Source: Marinobacter caseinilyticus (lineage in GTDB: Bacteria; Pseudomonadota; Gammaproteobacteria; Pseudomonadales; Oleiphilaceae). Taken from it: DNA of 64,000 bases. Below, piece after piece: positions 20,112-28,481 of this stretch (its first letter is position 1; each line of letters begins with the position of its first letter). Below the pieces are notes generated by a model. It was not told the origin of the DNA. It was given only the letters and a program-made list of their open reading frames with translations, and made no database searches. The DNA lies in assembly GCF_011074955.1 (NCBI RefSeq), contig NZ_WUQJ01000028.1:104183-168182 (forward strand), given 5' to 3'. The translations under genes and the position numbers were made by a program.

Positions 20112-20522
20112 CACACCATCTCCTGTTTGTCGCTTGTGCTTGTAGTCTTCGACAGGTTTTGGCCAGATCCCGAACACCTTCCTAGGTTGTCGCGCCTGGC
20201 TTCTGTTGTTAGCGGCAAACACCTGTTTCTTGCGAACCGAGCCAGCCGGCTTACAAGAAAACTGGTTAAAAAAACAACCAGACAAAGGTATCAGCCCGAA
20301 AAAGATTCGTGAGAATAGCAGTTTTGTCTGCAATGAGGTAGCGCCAGGCGCTGTTATGAACGGACTTTTCCGATCTGGATGTTTTTCGGAATATGGAGAA
20401 AACACGTGAGCGGCGTCACATTTCCACTGTTCGGAGGTCTTCGCAAGGGAGGATGCCTTGCACTGGAAAGTGACCGGTTTATGATCTGAATCTTAAATCG
20501 ACAATAACGAGAAGCGACCCCC
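20112..20522. other. intergenic region between divergent fadD and hydrolase genes
   Basis: These 411 bp hold the promoters of fadD (minus) and the alpha/beta hydrolase (plus). Visible structure is limited to a short palindrome, AGCGCCAGGCGCT (near 20342-20354), and a hairpin-forming pair CTGGTT/AACCAG around an A run (near 20262-20281). I found no convincing -35/-10 pair, FadR-type operator, or coding potential. Confidence 0.4.
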
Positions 20523-21494
20523 GTGCCTGCAGCTCATCAAGCATTACAACTGGCCACCGGGCCAACCGTTTCCTATATTGCCGCGGATGATGGCCACCAG
20601 ATTCCCCTCCTTGCGTGGCTACCCACTGAATTCCCAAAAGCGTGCATCCATATCTGTCACGGCATGGCCGAACATGCTGCTCGTTACCAGGACCTGGCAG
20701 TCACCTTGACAGCGTTGGGTTACGCGGTCTTCGCACACAACCATCGTGGACACGGGCCCGATACAAAGCCCCATGAACTGGGCCACTACGCCGACGACGG
20801 CGGCTGGCAGAAAGTCACTCGTGATGTACTCACTGTTCAGCACACTCTTCGCGGCCAATACCCCCGCCTCAACCATTTTTTAGTCGGTCACAGCATGGGG
20901 TCGTTTATTGCGCAAGGCGCACTACTTGCCCCGGAACAGTCACTCGTCTTTGCCGGTCTTGTGCTGTCAGGCTCCGGACGGGACCCGGCCATAAAACTTG
21001 CAGCCTTGCGGCTGATGGTCGGCAGTCAACGGTTACTCAAGGGCCCGCATGCGACGAGTCGACTGATTCACAAATTGACCTTTGGCGCGTTTGCCCAATC
21101 GGTTAAAAACCGTCATACCGAATTTGACTGGATCAGCCGTGATCCTTCGGCAGTGGCAGCGTACATTAACGACCCCTTATGTGGCTTTGACTGCACGACG
21201 CAGCTATGGCGAGATCTCGGCATCGGGCTCTCGCAACTGCAGCGCCCCAGCGCCCTATCGGCCATACCGCAGAACTTACCAGTGCTGATTGTGAGCGGTG
21301 ATGAAGATCCGGTGGGTGACTTTGGCAAAGGCGCTCGCCGACTGGCAAGCGCTTATCGTGACAGCGGCCATTCCGATGTTTCTCTTCATGTCTTACCGGG
21401 TGTTCGCCACGAACCCTTCAATGAACTCAATAAAGAGCACATCTACCAACTTCTGACGCAATGGCTTGAAGACATCCCCCTGCCCGGGCTATAA
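20523..21494 (+). CDS. alpha/beta hydrolase, monoacylglycerol-lipase-like
   Basis: Predicted cytosolic serine hydrolase of the Hydrolase_4 (serine aminopeptidase S33) family. The 323-aa product has the oxyanion region ICHGMAEHAARY (44-55), HNHRGHG, the nucleophile elbow GHSMGS (Ser124), a probable acid in SGDEDPVGD (about 263-271) and His300 in GVRHEPFNE. The best match in style is lysophospholipase/monoacylglycerol lipase. It starts with GTG at 20523, with GAGAAG upstream. It is followed 51 bp later by the MaoC gene on the same strand, so the two may form one unit. Confidence 0.8.
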   Translation: MPAAHQALQLATGPTVSYIAADDGHQIPLLAWLPTEFPKACIHICHGMAEHAARYQDLAVTLTALGYAVFAHNHRGHGPDTKPHELGHYADDGGWQKVTRDVLTVQHTLRGQYPRLNHFLVGHSMGSFIAQGALLAPEQSLVFAGLVLSGSGRDPAIKLAALRLMVGSQRLLKGPHATSRLIHKLTFGAFAQSVKNRHTEFDWISRDPSAVAAYINDPLCGFDCTTQLWRDLGIGLSQLQRPSALSAIPQNLPVLIVSGDEDPVGDFGKGARRLASAYRDSGHSDVSLHVLPGVRHEPFNELNKEHIYQLLTQWLEDIPLPGL

Positions 21495-21545
21495 GTTTAG
21501 GACAATCCTATGATGTAGGCGCCCACGCCTGGAGTATTGGCCTGA

Positions 21546-22031
21546 ATGAACGACTCTCTGGATTTTCTCGAAAACATCACTTACGAAGAGCTAACCGAGG
21601 GCGATACCGCAACGTTTACCCGCACATTAACCGAAGATGAACTGGTTTTGTTCGCCATTGTATCGGGCGATGTAAATCCGGTTCACCTTGACCCGGAACT
21701 TGCAGCCGACTCCCTTTTCAAAGGCCGTATCGCGCACGGCATGTGGAGTGGCTCGTTGATTTCTGCCGCTTTGGCCACTGTCATGCCGGGGCCGGGAACC
21801 ATTTATCTTGAGCAAAGCCTGAAATTCACAAAACCCGTCAGGCTTGACGACACCCTGACTGTCTTCCTGACCATTGTTGGGAAAGAGCCCAGAAACCGGG
21901 TTAAGGTGGGTTGCGAGGTAAAAAACCAGAATGGCGAACTGGTGGTGGTGGGCGAGGCCAAGGTGATCGCACCAAAACAGAAATTGTCGCTGCCCCGGCC
22001 CCTGCTACCCAAAATCACACTCAAAGACTGA
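21546..22031 (+). CDS. MaoC-family (R)-specific enoyl-CoA hydratase (PhaJ-like)
   Basis: Predicted hydratase 2 that converts trans-2-enoyl-CoA and (R)-3-hydroxyacyl-CoA. The 161-aa product carries the hydratase-2 motif SGDVNPVHLD (Asp42, His47 as catalytic dyad) and AHGMWSGSLIS. PhaJ enzymes link beta-oxidation to polyhydroxyalkanoate synthesis, but no pha genes are visible here. A role in fatty-acid or other (R)-hydroxyacyl metabolism is equally possible. It is convergent with the TonB-like gene. Confidence 0.82.
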   Translation: MNDSLDFLENITYEELTEGDTATFTRTLTEDELVLFAIVSGDVNPVHLDPELAADSLFKGRIAHGMWSGSLISAALATVMPGPGTIYLEQSLKFTKPVRLDDTLTVFLTIVGKEPRNRVKVGCEVKNQNGELVVVGEAKVIAPKQKLSLPRPLLPKITLKD

Positions 22032-22066
22032 CGTGGGAAACAACCAGGCACACTGGCCTCCCAAGG

Positions 22067-23026
22067 TTATGAAGGTAAAAAATCGAGTGGGAAGGTCAGC
22101 GTTCGACTATCGACGTCAGCCTTTCCGAAATTGAATAATCGAATACGATTAGCCAATCGCGCTTCAAGCGCCGGATTGTTCAGTTCAGAACTGATCACTT
22201 TGCAATCTGAAACACGCCCATCCGGCTCGATAACCAATTCCAAAAGTACCGTGCCCTCCAGCGTCGGGTCCTGCCTTAACTCGCGATTATAGATAGCGTA
22301 CAAAACCGATTTCTGATTATCCATTACTCGCCGGATGTTGCTCATTGCCCGCTCGGATCGACTGCTGACGCTGTCTTTGGCGGACGGGGCCGCAGGGCTC
22401 TTGTCTGCCGGCGCGGCAACCTGCTTGACCGCATGTTCAGCCACTGCAACCTCCCGAACAGGGCCCTTGTGTTCCTGCACCCCGCCACTGCCGGCCAATG
22501 TCTTTGCGAGATCTGGCGCCGGGGAATGTTGGCGGCCCTGATCACGCACATTGACGGCCATGGCCGACGGTGCCGTTGGTGACTCCGGCTCACGCATCGC
22601 CGCCAGTTGATCCTGCATGGCCAGCAAACCTGAACGCGCCGCGACATCTCGGGCCTGTTCAACAGTCTGCCTGGGCTCCAGAACAGGTTCCTGCACTGGC
22701 TTTTGAACCGGCCTGGAAACCGACTCTTGTTTCGGTTGCAGCTTGGCAACATCAGGCGTCGGCGGAATTGCTTCCTCCACTACTGGCACCAGTTCCTGCG
22801 GTTTAACCGCCTCTGGTGGCGGCTTGCGCTTCACGAAGCGCGCCAGTTGTGGCAGTATCGGCTCCTTTGCAGCCCGGTCAGGCTCAGGCAACTGAGCTTG
22901 AGTCACAACCACGGCAAGCGGCACAAACAGCACCAGCATCAACCCCAGCGACAGTCCAAGCCGCAGCCGCTCACCGGGCTCTGATGACCACGGCAATCCA
23001 CCACTTCGATCGCTGCAATCAGCCAC
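22067..23026 (-). CDS. TonB/AgmX-like energy transducer, last gene of the ExbBD-TPR operon
   Basis: Predicted inner-membrane protein spanning the periplasm. The 319-aa product has one N-terminal membrane segment (about 23-43), a long Pro/Glu/Lys-rich linker and a C-terminal TonB-like fold with GTVLLELVIEPDGRVSDCKV, closest in style to AgmX/PglI C-terminal domains of myxobacterial gliding proteins. I chose GTG at 23026 because GGGAGG lies 7 nt upstream and it overlaps the exbD stop (GTGGCTGA). An in-frame start at 23086 would overlap exbD by 68 bp. With ExbB and two ExbD encoded just upstream it should use proton motive force to act on the outer membrane. The target is unknown. Confidence 0.75.
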   Translation of the reverse strand: MADCSDRSGGLPWSSEPGERLRLGLSLGLMLVLFVPLAVVVTQAQLPEPDRAAKEPILPQLARFVKRKPPPEAVKPQELVPVVEEAIPPTPDVAKLQPKQESVSRPVQKPVQEPVLEPRQTVEQARDVAARSGLLAMQDQLAAMREPESPTAPSAMAVNVRDQGRQHSPAPDLAKTLAGSGGVQEHKGPVREVAVAEHAVKQVAAPADKSPAAPSAKDSVSSRSERAMSNIRRVMDNQKSVLYAIYNRELRQDPTLEGTVLLELVIEPDGRVSDCKVISSELNNPALEARLANRIRLFNFGKADVDSRTLTFPLDFLPS

Positions 23027-23513
23027 GGCCAACCTCCCGGCTCTGTTCGACGGCCAAATGGACCTGGCGGTAGTCCTGATCAACACAGGTCTGCATGATT
23101 TTCCGTAACAATCGATAGTGAGTGTCGCGCCCAGCCATGACCGTCACTTGCAGACCAGTATCCGGAATTGAATACCTTCGCTGTTTGAGGTAGGCCAACT
23201 CCTCCGAGAGACCTTTTATGGCAACGGTCTCTGCCGGGATTTGATCCAGACGCGCAACTTCGCGGCCCTGAACAAGAATCCGGGTTGCTGTGACCTGCAC
23301 GATCAATGTATCCGGGGCGGCCCTGTTAGATGTTGAGGCAGGCAGTGGCACATCCGCGGTGTTTTGCATAACCTTCACATCGGACGAATTCACCATCAAA
23401 AAGAAGACCAGAATAGTAAAAATGTCCATCAGTGAAACCAGGTTCAGACCACCCGCTCGGTGCATTCGCCTGTAATGACGCTGCATCCTGCTGGCGCGAC
23501 GGGAGGTTTTCAT
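23019..23513 (-). CDS. ExbD/TolR-family protein, second copy (with intact Asp)
   Basis: Proton-channel partner of ExbB. The 164-aa product has a basic cytosolic N terminus, one membrane segment (about 24-42) with NLVSLMDIFTILVFFLMV, in which Asp30 is the expected proton-carrying residue, and a periplasmic ExbD domain. It overlaps the preceding exbD by ATGA and the TonB-like gene by 8 bp, so the three are translationally coupled. This copy carries the aspartate that the other ExbD lacks. Confidence 0.85.
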   Translation of the reverse strand: MKTSRRASRMQRHYRRMHRAGGLNLVSLMDIFTILVFFLMVNSSDVKVMQNTADVPLPASTSNRAAPDTLIVQVTATRILVQGREVARLDQIPAETVAIKGLSEELAYLKQRRYSIPDTGLQVTVMAGRDTHYRLLRKIMQTCVDQDYRQVHLAVEQSREVGRG

Positions 23514-24031
23514 AGCACCTTCCCGAGTTCTTGGACATGTACCTTCCCCTCTTCTGGCGCATTAGCCAGGGACACGTCAGGGAAAAGCTCGGCTTCTATA
23601 ACGCTGGCAGCGACAACTGTGCGGTACGAACGGGCCGTGTCCATAACCTCAACCAGCGTTTGATAATCAACATCACCGCCCACTTCAAGCACCAGATCGG
23701 TTTTGTCAGGCATCCGCTGCTTGATGGTCATCAATACGTCACGCAAACCAGAGAGGTTGTGATTCCCATCCTTCAATGGCAACTGCCGGATCAGTCCACG
23801 CTCTCCATCCGTCACCGTCAGCCCGGCCGGGACAAGGGTGACTGCAAGTTGAAATGAATCGACATTGGGAGGGTCGCCTGCGGACATGCCTGGAAAATTC
23901 AGATCGATCATACGTACCTGACTAAACACCATGCCCAGCAACAAGACCGGCACCAATACGATCATCAAGTTCATGAAAGCCGTAATGTCCAGCTCAGGGT
24001 TACTCTGCATTTTGCGATGTTTGCGTCTCAT
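23510..24031 (-). CDS. ExbD/TolR-family protein, first copy (Asp replaced by Asn)
   Basis: ExbD-family subunit of 173 aa with a cytosolic N terminus MRRKHRKMQSNPELDITAF, one membrane segment (about 18-38) and a periplasmic domain (about 45-150) with LVLEVGGDVDYQTLVEVMD. In canonical ExbD the segment reads ITPFIDVMLVLL with an essential Asp; here the aligned residue is Asn21 in ITAFMNLMIVLV. The subunit may therefore be structural rather than proton-carrying. It lies 15 bp after exbB and overlaps the second exbD by 4 bp. Confidence 0.85.
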   Translation of the reverse strand: MRRKHRKMQSNPELDITAFMNLMIVLVPVLLLGMVFSQVRMIDLNFPGMSAGDPPNVDSFQLAVTLVPAGLTVTDGERGLIRQLPLKDGNHNLSGLRDVLMTIKQRMPDKTDLVLEVGGDVDYQTLVEVMDTARSYRTVVAASVIEAELFPDVSLANAPEEGKVHVQELGKVL

Positions 24032-24046
24032 TCAGAGTGATCCGTA

Positions 24047-24691
24047 TCAGGCGACTGGCTGGGCATTCTGGTCTGAAATAATGTTGAGTAACTTCACACC
24101 GGCCATTTCGAAACTGTCAACGATCTCATTGGTACGGGTCTGTAACAGGGCGTGAAACATTAGCAATGGGATTGCGGACATCAATCCAAAGGCGGTGGTG
24201 TTCATCGCGACTGAAATGCTCTGAGACAACAACGAGGCTTTTTGTGACGGGTCGGCGCTGGCAACCGCCGTAAAGGCCGCAATCAGCCCTATGATGGTAC
24301 CCAGAAGACCCAGCAAGGTAGAGATGTTTGCCAGCGTGGCAAGGTACTGAGTCCGTTTCTCCAGTCTTGGCAGCACCTCCATCAGGCCTTCTTCCATAGC
24401 ATACTCGATGTCGTCCCGGCGATTGTTGTTCAGTAACCGACTGATCCCGGCCCCCATCATGGCCGCTATGGCACTGTTGGACCCGTTAGTGGCTTGCATG
24501 GCCCGCTGGTAGTCGCGCTTTTGAAGCAACGGCAGGATGCCTTGCTCAAAGGCACGGCGATTCTTACGGCGAACCGCCCCCAGGTAGACAAAACGCTCCA
24601 GCGTGATCGCCAGACCGATGATCAACACCAAGGCAATGGGGTACATGAAAGGACCACCTTCCTGGAAAAAACGAACAACAGTATCGGACAT
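24047..24691 (-). CDS. ExbB/MotA/TolQ-family proton channel protein
   Basis: Inner-membrane stator-type subunit that forms a proton channel with ExbD. The 214-aa product has an N-terminal membrane segment (about 14-32, YPIALVLIIGLAITLERF), a cytosolic loop, and two C-terminal membrane segments (about 118-142 and 160-182) carrying LGLLGTIIGLIAAFTAV and the AMNTTAFGLMSAIPLL motif typical of the family. It belongs to the minus-strand operon with two exbD and a TonB-like gene downstream and TPR genes upstream, not to a tolQRAB-pal cluster. Confidence 0.9.
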   Translation of the reverse strand: MSDTVVRFFQEGGPFMYPIALVLIIGLAITLERFVYLGAVRRKNRRAFEQGILPLLQKRDYQRAMQATNGSNSAIAAMMGAGISRLLNNNRRDDIEYAMEEGLMEVLPRLEKRTQYLATLANISTLLGLLGTIIGLIAAFTAVASADPSQKASLLSQSISVAMNTTAFGLMSAIPLLMFHALLQTRTNEIVDSFEMAGVKLLNIISDQNAQPVA

Positions 24692-24708
24692 GAACAGACT
24701 CCAGTAAT

Positions 24709-25047
24709 TTAATAGGAAGACGGGGCTGAACCCAAGTTGGGGTCCAGCGTGTGCCGAAAATAACGATGGCGTTCGAATACTTCGGGATTGACCGGCGCCA
24801 TCAATGCCGGCGCATCGGAATCGAGCTCAACTCTTGGCCGCTTGGGCAACGTCGGTGGCTGCCATGGCAAGATGTATAGCACTCGGGGATCTCGATCCTC
24901 CGAAACTCGGGCGATGCCTTCGACCGTTAGGGCGATGCCCGACTCGGGCCCGGGCGCCGGAGACAACCCCCGTTCGGCGGTTGCCGCACTCATCGGCCAG
25001 GAAATCAGGCACACAATGGCTGCGAACAATCCCAGTGGTTGGCCCAT
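24709..25047 (-). CDS. small secreted protein of the ExbBD-TPR operon, unknown function
   Basis: A 112-aa product with a clear signal peptide (MGQPLGLFAAIVCLISWPMSAATA, cleavage after about residue 24, quoted to position only) and a short periplasmic chain rich in proline, with ILPWQPPTLPKRP and a C-terminal FRHTLDPNLG. I do not recognise a family. It lies 1 bp from the TPR lipoprotein gene and 17 bp before exbB, so it is firmly inside the operon. It may be a periplasmic adaptor, but nothing in the sequence proves this. Confidence 0.7.
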   Translation of the reverse strand: MGQPLGLFAAIVCLISWPMSAATAERGLSPAPGPESGIALTVEGIARVSEDRDPRVLYILPWQPPTLPKRPRVELDSDAPALMAPVNPEVFERHRYFRHTLDPNLGSAPSSY

Positions 25048-25048
25048 G

Positions 25049-25711
25049 CTACCTAAGCCTCCGTTCTAGGTCCGCAATCCAACCTTTGACCCGCCCATCC
25101 TCTGACTGCACGGCATCCTGATACGCCTGGTAGTGCTTCAGTGCGGCGGCCAGATCGAGCAGGTAGAGTTCGGATAGCACGGCGAGATTGTAATGCAACT
25201 CGGGCACCTCCCGATGGTGCTCCAAACCCTGTAATAGCAAATCACGGGCTGCCTGAAACTCACCCGATTCCTTGAGGATCAACGCTAAATTGTTCGTTGT
25301 CATGGTGTCTGAAGGATCTAATATTAATGCCTCTCGATACCACCGACGCGCTTCGTCCTGCCTTCCCTGACGCTGAATCACCCAGGCTATTTTGGCCTTT
25401 ACCGCCGCAACATCCGGGCGCGCGACAGCCAACGTTTTGAGCATTTGTTCAGCAACAGGCCACGCTGATTGCTGGCTTGCTTCCAGTGCCCCATCAAACA
25501 CCTGTTGGTGGTCCGCAGAAAACGGTGCCACCTGATAAACCCGATGATTGTTCACTGGGGTTGCTTTTTTAGCCGTCGATGTTTCCATTGGCGAGTGCGC
25601 GCAGCCATTAAGTAACCCAGCCAGCAACCCGACCAATATCCTCACCCAGGCTTTCGATTTCTTCATAGGGAATCGATGGCTCATCCGAGCGGACATGTCT
25701 TCATGCGTCAT
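25049..25711 (-). CDS. TPR-repeat lipoprotein of the ExbBD-TPR operon
   Basis: A 220-aa product with a lipoprotein signal (WVRILVGLLAGLLNGCAH, Cys at about residue 38) followed by tetratricopeptide repeats, such as WPVAEQMLKTLAVARPDVAA and EARRWYREALILDPSD. It is probably anchored in the outer or inner membrane facing the periplasm. The ATG at 25711 has AGGAG 7 nt upstream and overlaps the stop of the preceding gene by 11 bp. It resembles in size and build the small TPR lipoproteins (AglT-type) of the Myxococcus gliding system. That is a similarity of architecture, not proven homology. Confidence 0.78.
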   Translation of the reverse strand: MTHEDMSARMSHRFPMKKSKAWVRILVGLLAGLLNGCAHSPMETSTAKKATPVNNHRVYQVAPFSADHQQVFDGALEASQQSAWPVAEQMLKTLAVARPDVAAVKAKIAWVIQRQGRQDEARRWYREALILDPSDTMTTNNLALILKESGEFQAARDLLLQGLEHHREVPELHYNLAVLSELYLLDLAAALKHYQAYQDAVQSEDGRVKGWIADLERRLR

Positions 25712-28481
25712 CCTTTGACTCCTGTTGCCATGCAATCCAGCGGCTGTCTCGTGCGTACCGGCCAGGAAACAACTGGCCCAACACACCCAGACTTTTCTCA
25801 ACCCAGCGGTTGTAAACGCCGTCAGCTATCTGTTGGTGATTTTCGGCATGAAGCTCAATTGACTTTTCCTCGAACGGGTATGCCTGCTCATCGAGCAACA
25901 GAGCGTATTGGGCAAGTTCAAGCTCATTTAGCCCGTGCGGTCGGCTTGACGCCGCAATGTCTCTAGCCAAAATCCGATACAGTTCAGCCCGTTGAAACAG
26001 CGATTCCGAGCGAACCTCACGTCCACCAAGTTGCTCTGCCTGACGGTACCGTGCGCGAGCGGCGTCCAGGGTTTGCCGTTTTGAGGCCAGCGACGCAGAC
26101 AGTGGCAATGTCAGTTCAATCGCTTGGAACGCCGTCACCAATTGCTCACCCAAATCCAGGGCAGCGTCAGATGCCCACTGCAAGGACGCCTCCGAATGCC
26201 ACTCGCTGGCCAACTCATGGTCGATCATCTGTTCACGAAGGTTCTCATCCTGGTGCCCGCTTGTTATCAAGCGCTTTCGCATACGTTGCTGGCCCAGATG
26301 TTCTGCAGCACTTGTCACTGTGACGCGCTCGCTCAAGTAATCGACATACAGGACATTTCTGTCGTCGAGAGCACCCGCCTGGTGATACAACTCTGCTGCC
26401 CTTAGCCGATCCGGCCAAGACGGGTGTGCGACCGCGGTGAGTTCGTGTGCAGCCCGCAACGGTTGCTCGGACGATTCATAGGCCAGCACCAGTTTTTCAC
26501 GGATATCATCCGCCAATGAGTGATCACCATAATCGGCACGGAACCTTTGCAGTTCGGTGATCGCACGCTGCCAAAGACCGGCTTTCAGCAGTAAGGTTGC
26601 TGCGTCGTATCGACCTTTTATCGCGACCTCCGATGCCGGCGACACGAGCTCTACACGCTGGAAATGGGCAACGGCCTGATCAATGACGCCACGGCGTTCT
26701 GCGCTTTCTCCCTGCCGGTATATGCTGGTGGCCAGTTGCGCTCGAATACCTGCTAGCTCATCCGCGTTCGACACGCCAAGCGCGCTGTCTGACCCAATGG
26801 TAAGCGCTTTGCGCCATGCCTGTTCCGCTGAGCGATAGGCACTCTCTCTCTGACGAATATCACCCAATACGAGCCATGCGCTGAATGCGTCCGATGCGAT
26901 CAGCGACGGATGATCCAACGCGGCGGTGGCGAATCGAACAGCTTCAGACAACCCACCCGACGTGGACATACGGTGCGCAATATCCACTTGCATGGCAGGT
27001 ATTCTGGGGTCGGCAGGATAGGTTGAGGCAAACCGATCGGCAACGGCTGCCAACGCGGTCAATTGGTCAGTATCATCCGACCGGTTGAGTAACTTGAAAC
27101 GCAGACTGACCGCAGCCCAGGCAGCATCCGCTGAATGTTCGAAAGCAGGAGCCGAGAAGCCGGCCTTTTCAAAGGCGATCAAGGCGGCATCCGCCCGACC
27201 CGACTGAAGCCAGGCATCGCCTGCTAGCCTCAGCGTCGGTCCATACTCGGCCTGCCTGGTCGCCAGCATCTCGTAATAGCCTGCAGCCTGGGCAAATGAT
27301 GCTTTGGACTGAGACGCGGCGTTGTTAGACGCGCTGTAATAATGGTAGTCGGCCAGCGCTTGCGCGTAGTCAAGCCAGCGTTGTTGGTACACCGCCCCCA
27401 GTGCTCGGAATGATGCGGCTGCTTCATAGGCAGCCACATATTCCGCCCGTGCCCTGCGTGCCTTATCGGGCAAACCGGCCAAGCCCCAGACATCGACTAT
27501 TTGGGCTCGAAACGCAGGTGCAGTTGTGTCATTGGGGGCCATATCCAAAAACGTCTTGGCCACTGCCACGCTGTCGGCATATTGGCCCCGCGCTGCGTAG
27601 TGGTCAGCCAGGCGATCATAAAGCAAATAGTCGTATGGCCGTGGCCCAATCCGCTCCAGCAATGCCTTCAAAGCGTCGGCTCCATCCGTTTCAGCTGACA
27701 TAATGGCGACAATGCGGAAGGTGTCCTCTACAACGTCAACCGATCCGGGTGGGACCATGGCAAACCCACCGGACTGATCCGCGTAATCGTCCAGCGTAAT
27801 GATGAAACTCTCTCCCGCCGAATCAAATGCCCCTTGCTTGTATTGGCTCCAGCCCAGCATGTAGCGCGCTTTGCTTTTCAGATCCTGACCTGCCGCGCCA
27901 GTGAGTACTTGGCGGTAGCCCATTTCCGCTTCGCTGTGCTGGCCATTGGCAAATGCCGATTCAGCGATTCGAAATCGTGCCTCGGGCGCTAATTCCGATC
28001 TCGGATAGAGGCCGACGAGTTGCTTGAGACGCTCAATCGATTCGGTACCCTGGCCCACAAACGCGTACGCTTTGGCGTATTGATATAGCAGTTCGTCCAG
28101 CCGGCCCTGAAACGAGCCACTACTGACCACCATTTCATAGCTTTCGATGGCACCATGGTATAAGCGCTGCTCCTGCTCAGCGTTGAGATCGAGTTCACTC
28201 CCCGCAATCGTGTGCAAGTTTGCCAACCGATTCAGCGCGTCAATTCGAACTTTTGGCTCACCAGACTCGTCAAATAGGCGCTGATAACGACGCGCCACTT
28301 CCCGTGGCGAGATGGCGGGCATCGCCTGGGCTCTGTAGGGCAGGAATACTGGGCGCATATCGCCAATCGTCTTGCCATCGTCCGCCAAATCGACGGAGAA
28401 CGATTCCTGCGCCGACAGGTCTGCGCTTAGGGTACTCAGAGTGCCGATCAGGACCCAGCGGAGGAACGTGTCTGCCTTCAT
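25701..28481 (-). CDS. large periplasmic TPR-repeat protein
   Basis: A 926-aa product with a signal peptide ending near ADLSAQ (about residue 25) and then almost entirely helical TPR-type repeats, such as SIERLKQLVGLYPRSELAPEARFRIAESAF and WQRAITELQRFRADYGDHSLADD (both shortened here). It should act as a periplasmic scaffold. It overlaps the upstream TPR gene by ATGA and the downstream lipoprotein gene by 11 bp. Large TPR proteins beside ExbBD/TonB genes are known from Myxococcus gliding clusters and some gammaproteobacterial genomes; function here is unknown. Confidence 0.78.
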   Translation of the reverse strand: MKADTFLRWVLIGTLSTLSADLSAQESFSVDLADDGKTIGDMRPVFLPYRAQAMPAISPREVARRYQRLFDESGEPKVRIDALNRLANLHTIAGSELDLNAEQEQRLYHGAIESYEMVVSSGSFQGRLDELLYQYAKAYAFVGQGTESIERLKQLVGLYPRSELAPEARFRIAESAFANGQHSEAEMGYRQVLTGAAGQDLKSKARYMLGWSQYKQGAFDSAGESFIITLDDYADQSGGFAMVPPGSVDVVEDTFRIVAIMSAETDGADALKALLERIGPRPYDYLLYDRLADHYAARGQYADSVAVAKTFLDMAPNDTTAPAFRAQIVDVWGLAGLPDKARRARAEYVAAYEAAASFRALGAVYQQRWLDYAQALADYHYYSASNNAASQSKASFAQAAGYYEMLATRQAEYGPTLRLAGDAWLQSGRADAALIAFEKAGFSAPAFEHSADAAWAAVSLRFKLLNRSDDTDQLTALAAVADRFASTYPADPRIPAMQVDIAHRMSTSGGLSEAVRFATAALDHPSLIASDAFSAWLVLGDIRQRESAYRSAEQAWRKALTIGSDSALGVSNADELAGIRAQLATSIYRQGESAERRGVIDQAVAHFQRVELVSPASEVAIKGRYDAATLLLKAGLWQRAITELQRFRADYGDHSLADDIREKLVLAYESSEQPLRAAHELTAVAHPSWPDRLRAAELYHQAGALDDRNVLYVDYLSERVTVTSAAEHLGQQRMRKRLITSGHQDENLREQMIDHELASEWHSEASLQWASDAALDLGEQLVTAFQAIELTLPLSASLASKRQTLDAARARYRQAEQLGGREVRSESLFQRAELYRILARDIAASSRPHGLNELELAQYALLLDEQAYPFEEKSIELHAENHQQIADGVYNRWVEKSLGVLGQLFPGRYARDSRWIAWQQESKDDA

